Below, piece after piece: positions 11,152 through 14,261 of a stretch of 14,261 nt of DNA. Source of the DNA: an uncultured Eubacteriales bacterium (lineage in GTDB: Bacteria; Bacillota_A; Clostridia; Oscillospirales; Oscillospiraceae). The first letter of the stretch is position 1. The number at the start of each line of letters is the position of its first letter. The notes beneath the pieces are model-generated. The model was not told the origin of the DNA. It searched no databases and saw nothing but the letters and a program-made list of their open reading frames with translations. The position numbers and the translations under genes were made by a program. The DNA lies in the NCBI GenBank assembly GCA_949451265.1, contig CASTQR010000025.1, positions 1 through 14,261 of the forward strand, read 5' to 3'.

Positions 11152-13121
11152 TGGCAATTGTCAAAATGAAAAAGCTGCGCCTGCTGGGCCTCCGGGCCGA
11201 CCGGGAGCGGCTGCTGCGCCCCCTGCAAAGCCTGGGCTGCGTGGATGTCCGGGAGCCAGCCATCGACCTGTCCGACCCGGAGTGGTCCGCCCTGGCCAAG
11301 CCGGAGGGCGCGGGCCTGGCCAAGGCCCGGGAGGACCGGCAGACCATCGACGCCGCCCTGGAAACCCTGCGCAAGTACGCCCCCGCCAAGGACGGCCTGC
11401 TCTCCCCCCGTCCCACCCTGACGGAGCGGCAGCTCTTTGACGACAGGGTATACGGCGAGGGACTGGCCGCCGCCTGGCAGATTGCCGACGGGGAGCGCGC
11501 CCTGGCCGCCTGCGTTGCGGAGCAGGCCAAGCTCCAGAGCCAGAAGGCGTCCCTGGAGCCCTGGGTGCCCCTGGACGTGGCCCTGGAGACCGAGGGGGAC
11601 GGCACGGTGGAGATCCTGTTCTGCTCCGCGCCTTCCAAGGTGGAGTTCGCCTCCCTGGAGGCGGCGGTGGGGCAGGCCGCCCAGGAGGCCCAGCTGTTCC
11701 CCGCGGGCAGCGACCGGGAGCTGCAGTACTTCCTGCTGATCTGCCACAATTCCGCGCTGTCTGCCTGTACGGAGGCCATGCGGCCCTTCGGCTTCTCCCG
11801 GGTGACCCTGCGGGGCTGGCATGGGACGGCGGCGGACAACATCCGCCAGCTGGACAACCGGATCGCCGCCCTGGAGCGGCAGGCGGCGGAGCACAAGGCC
11901 CATCTGGCCGCCCAGGGAGAGAAACGGGAGCTTCTGCGGCTGTGCGCCGACCGCTCCTCCCAGGAGATCGCCCGGGAGGAGAACAAGGCCCGGCTCATCG
12001 ACACCGACACGGCCTATCTGCTGGAGGGCTGGGTGCCCGCCGACAAGGAGGCGGATCTGGCCCAGCTGCTTGGCGGCTTTACCTGCGCCTGGGAGACGGC
12101 GGATCCCACCCCGGAGGAATACCCTGAGGTGCCCGTCAAGCTGAAAAACAACGTGGTCACCCGCTCCATGAACACCATCACGGAGATGTACTCCCTGCCC
12201 GCTTACGACGGCGTGGATCCCAACCCCTTGATGGCGCCCTTCTTCATCCTGTTCTTCGGGATGATCATGGCGGACATGGCCTATGGCCTGCTGATGATCG
12301 CCGCGTCGGCGGTGATGCTGCTGAAAAAGCGGCCCAAGAACCCCAACTTTATGGAGATGATCTTCTGGTGCGGCATCAGCACCGTGCTGTGGGGCGCGGC
12401 CAGCGGCGGCTTCTTCGGGGATATGATTCCCCAGCTGGTGACCATGATCAACCCGGAGAGCACCTTTGTCATGCCCTCGCTCTTTACGGCGCTGGACGAC
12501 ATCGTGGCCATCATGATCGGCTCGCTGGTGCTGGGCGTGATCCAGGTCTTTACCGGCATGGCCATCAGCGTGGTCAAAAAATCCAAGGACGGCGAGTTTA
12601 TTGACGCGCTGTTCAACGAAATCTCCTGGTGGATCATCCTGGCCGGTCTGGCCCTGTTCATCTGCGGCAAGCTGCTGGCCGGGGTTCCCGCCATGCTGGG
12701 CACGGTTGGTCTGGCTCTGCTGATCGTCGGCGGCCTGATGCTGGCCATCGGCGGCACCCGGGAGGCCAAAGGCTTTGGCAAGTTCACCGCGCTCATCGGC
12801 ATCATCTACAACGGCGTCACCGGCTTCTTCAGTGATATCCTGTCCTATATCCGGCTGATGGCCCTGATGGTGTCCGGCAGCGTTATCGCGTCCGTGTTCA
12901 ACACCCTGGGAGCCACCACGGGCATCGTCCCCGTATTCATCCTGATCTCCCTGCTGGGCAACGCCTTGAATCTGGCCCTGAGCCTGCTGGGCGCTTACGT
13001 CCACGATCTCCGTCTGCAATGCCTGGAGTTCTTCGGACGATTTTATAAAGAGGGCGGAATGCCCTACCAGCCCCTGTCCATCGACACAAAATACATTGAT
13101 GTAATCAAGGAGGAAAATTAA
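11151..13121 (+). CDS. ntpI: V/A-type ATPase membrane subunit I (subunit a)
   Basis: This 656-residue stator protein has a cytoplasmic N-terminal half (about 1-340) with two helical coiled-coil stretches, including 'DNIRQLDNRIAALERQAAEHKA'. A membrane half from about 360 has seven or more hydrophobic segments, beginning PLMAPFFILFFGMIMADMAYGLL. Near the C terminus SDILSYIRLMAL contains the arginine (R568) that in this family faces the rotor ring and is needed for ion passage. Length matches bacterial subunit I (about 600-660). It anchors the peripheral stalks and forms the two ion half-channels. I chose ATG 11151 (MAIVKMKKLRLLG, the usual N terminus); the open frame continues upstream inside the previous gene but that part is not conserved-looking. 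The stop overlaps the spacer of the next ribosome site. Confidence 0.95.
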   Translation: MAIVKMKKLRLLGLRADRERLLRPLQSLGCVDVREPAIDLSDPEWSALAKPEGAGLAKAREDRQTIDAALETLRKYAPAKDGLLSPRPTLTERQLFDDRVYGEGLAAAWQIADGERALAACVAEQAKLQSQKASLEPWVPLDVALETEGDGTVEILFCSAPSKVEFASLEAAVGQAAQEAQLFPAGSDRELQYFLLICHNSALSACTEAMRPFGFSRVTLRGWHGTAADNIRQLDNRIAALERQAAEHKAHLAAQGEKRELLRLCADRSSQEIAREENKARLIDTDTAYLLEGWVPADKEADLAQLLGGFTCAWETADPTPEEYPEVPVKLKNNVVTRSMNTITEMYSLPAYDGVDPNPLMAPFFILFFGMIMADMAYGLLMIAASAVMLLKKRPKNPNFMEMIFWCGISTVLWGAASGGFFGDMIPQLVTMINPESTFVMPSLFTALDDIVAIMIGSLVLGVIQVFTGMAISVVKKSKDGEFIDALFNEISWWIILAGLALFICGKLLAGVPAMLGTVGLALLIVGGLMLAIGGTREAKGFGKFTALIGIIYNGVTGFFSDILSYIRLMALMVSGSVIASVFNTLGATTGIVPVFILISLLGNALNLALSLLGAYVHDLRLQCLEFFGRFYKEGGMPYQPLSIDTKYIDVIKEEN

Positions 13122-13122
13122 C

Positions 13123-13614
13123 ATGGATGCATTTTTCGAGGCTTTCGGCGGTATTGGTCTGGCGTATTTCGGCGCCGCGATTGCGGTGGCCCTGTGCTGC
13201 ATTGGCTCCGCCAAGGGCACCGGCATGGTGGGTGAGGCCGCCACCGGCGTCATCAGCGAGACTCCCGAGCACTTCTCCAAGTGCATGATTCTCCAGGTGC
13301 TCCCCGGCACCCAGGGCCTGTACGGCATCGTGGCGTGGTTCATGGTGCTGCTGAAGATCAACGTGTTCGGCGGCCAGATGGCCCAGCTCACCATCCAGAA
13401 CGGCATGGCCATCTTCTGGGCCTGCATCCCCATGGCGCTGGGCGGCCTGCTGTCCGCCATCGCCCAGGGCCGCGTGGCCGCCGCCTCCATCAACATCGTG
13501 GCCAAGCGCCCCGAGCAGTTCTCCAAGGGCATCATCCTGGCCGGCATCGTGGAGTTCTACGCCATCCTGTCCCTGGTGGCCACCATCCTGCTGGTCATGA
13601 TGTATCAGCTGTAA
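13123..13614 (+). CDS. ntpK: V/A-type ATPase rotor-ring subunit K (sodium-type proteolipid)
   Basis: This 163-residue proteolipid has four membrane helices in two duplicated hairpins (repeat visible as ETPEHFSK and KRPEQFSK at the loops). Only the second hairpin carries the ion carboxylate, E144 in IVEFYAI, as in Enterococcus hirae NtpK. The other sodium ligands of that protein are all matched: L60, T63 and Q64 in VLPGTQGLYG, and Q115 in AIAQGR. This predicts a sodium-binding c/K ring with one site per four-helix subunit. Whether the complex pumps or makes ATP cannot be told from sequence. AAGGAGG (13107-13113) gives strong translation, as expected for a subunit needed in many copies. The start codon is one base beyond the ntpI stop. 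Confidence 0.95.
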   Translation: MDAFFEAFGGIGLAYFGAAIAVALCCIGSAKGTGMVGEAATGVISETPEHFSKCMILQVLPGTQGLYGIVAWFMVLLKINVFGGQMAQLTIQNGMAIFWACIPMALGGLLSAIAQGRVAAASINIVAKRPEQFSKGIILAGIVEFYAILSLVATILLVMMYQL

Positions 13615-13654
13615 GGCGCACCCTTTAAATTCGGAAAGGCGGTAAACCAAACAC

Positions 13655-14261
13655 ATGAACGGAATTGAAAAGATTACCGCGCGCATCCAGGAGGACAGCC
13701 AGAAGGAGATTGACGCCATCCTGGCGGACGCCAAGGCCAAGGCCGCGGAGATCACCGCCCAGGCCCAGGCGGAGGCCAAGGCCGCCGCTGAGGAAGTCCT
13801 GGCCCAGGGCAAGCGGGCCGCCGCGGAGCGGGAGGACCGCATGGCGTCCACCGCCCAGATGGAGTGCCGCAAGGCGGCCCTGGCCGCCAAGCAGGAGGTC
13901 ATTGAGGAGGCGTTCCAGCTGGCCCACAAGAAGCTGCTGGCTCTGCCCACGGAGCAGTATGTGGCCCTGCTGGCCGACCTGGCCGTCCAGGCGTCCACCA
14001 CCGGGAAGGAGAAGCTGATCTTCTCCCCCAGCCACCGGGCCCAGGTGGGCAAGGCGGTGGTGGTGGCGGCCAACAAGAAGCTGGCCGAGGCCGTGGCCCC
14101 CAAGCTGCCCGACGAGGTCACCGGCTCCAAGGCCGGGGCCATCCTGGACAAGGTGGTCACCGGCGCGTCCGCCGTGCTGAACGGCACCGCCATGCTCACC
14201 CTGGCGGAGGAGACCCGCCCCATGGACGGCGGCTTCATCCTCTCCGACGGCGCGGTGGAGG
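13655..14261 (+). CDS. ntpE: V/A-type ATPase peripheral-stalk subunit E (3' partial)
   Basis: 202 residues are visible and the frame is still open at the window edge. The N-terminal half (1-95) is a long charged helix with many Ala/Glu/Lys/Gln, the stalk partner of the small subunit encoded at 10837. The C-terminal globular half ends with RPMDGGFILSDGAVE, the family's conserved 'GG-[FV]-x-L-x-x-[GE]-x-[IV]-E' region near the usual end. Since the family is about 190-210 residues, only a few residues should be missing. ATG 13655 is the only suitable start. Its ribosome site, GGAAAGGCGGT (13633-13643), is weaker and farther away than those of its neighbours, which may lower its output relative to subunit K. 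Subunits C, F/G, A, B and D are expected beyond the edge. Confidence 0.92.
   Translation, partial: MNGIEKITARIQEDSQKEIDAILADAKAKAAEITAQAQAEAKAAAEEVLAQGKRAAAEREDRMASTAQMECRKAALAAKQEVIEEAFQLAHKKLLALPTEQYVALLADLAVQASTTGKEKLIFSPSHRAQVGKAVVVAANKKLAEAVAPKLPDEVTGSKAGAILDKVVTGASAVLNGTAMLTLAEETRPMDGGFILSDGAVE

Noticed and set aside
10701..13547. 948-codon minus-strand open frame opposite the ATPase genes
   Set aside because: Composition is Gly/Ala/Gln/His/Asp-rich as expected from the antisense of GC-rich codons, and the plus strand carries clear ntpF, ntpI and ntpK genes.

Overview
The window reads as a stretch of chromosome from a GC-rich, low-oxygen Firmicute of the class Clostridia. An Oscillospiraceae relative (Flavonifractor, Lawsonibacter or Pseudoflavonifractor type) is my best guess. 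The reasons are strong AAGGAGG ribosome sites, sigma-A type promoters, a DUF2508 (YaaL)-BofA gene pair, a V-type (not F-type) ATPase operon, and GC-loaded third codon positions. The genus assignment is inference; nothing here fixes it.

Layout. (1) Positions 1-2659 are the end of a surface-polysaccharide locus. It holds a truncated bifunctional heptose gene (nucleotidyltransferase fused to a GmhB-type phosphatase), then a two-gene ABC exporter (Wzm-like permease and Wzt-like ATPase). The permease is visibly AT-richer than the rest of the window. (2) Positions 2660-2930 are a structured intergenic region ending in a promoter. (3) Positions 2931-4825 hold a HAD phosphatase and an AI-2E/PerM-family membrane protein overlapping by four bases. 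(4) Positions 4853-7631 hold a TldD/TldE metalloprotease pair behind a near-consensus promoter. (5) Positions 7632-8103 are non-coding: a hairpin-dense element, a 20-bp-arm bidirectional terminator, and a minus-strand tRNA-Gly(GCC) with its own promoter. (6) Positions 8113-8606 hold yaaL and bofA. (7) Positions 8679-10671 hold a membrane-anchored DUF4015 putative glycoside hydrolase, an uncharacterised TIM-barrel protein and a good intrinsic terminator. (8) From 10737 to the end is a promoter and the first four genes of a V/A-type ATPase operon in the order F-I-K-E, with subunit E cut by the window edge.

How the genes work together. The first block would make GDP-activated heptose and export a heptose-containing glycan. 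The TldD/TldE pair forms a heterodimeric peptidase. The ATPase block encodes the stator stalk, membrane stator and rotor ring. Its K subunit carries the full set of residues that bind sodium in Enterococcus hirae NtpK, which suggests a sodium-coupled enzyme. Apart from the tRNA, all genes lie on the plus strand.

I found no CRISPR array, transposase, phage gene or toxin-antitoxin pair. No clearly new multi-gene system is evident. The least explained parts are the two hairpin-rich intergenic segments (2660-2839 and 7642-7858), the TIM-barrel gene at 9913, and a few palindromes placed like operators.
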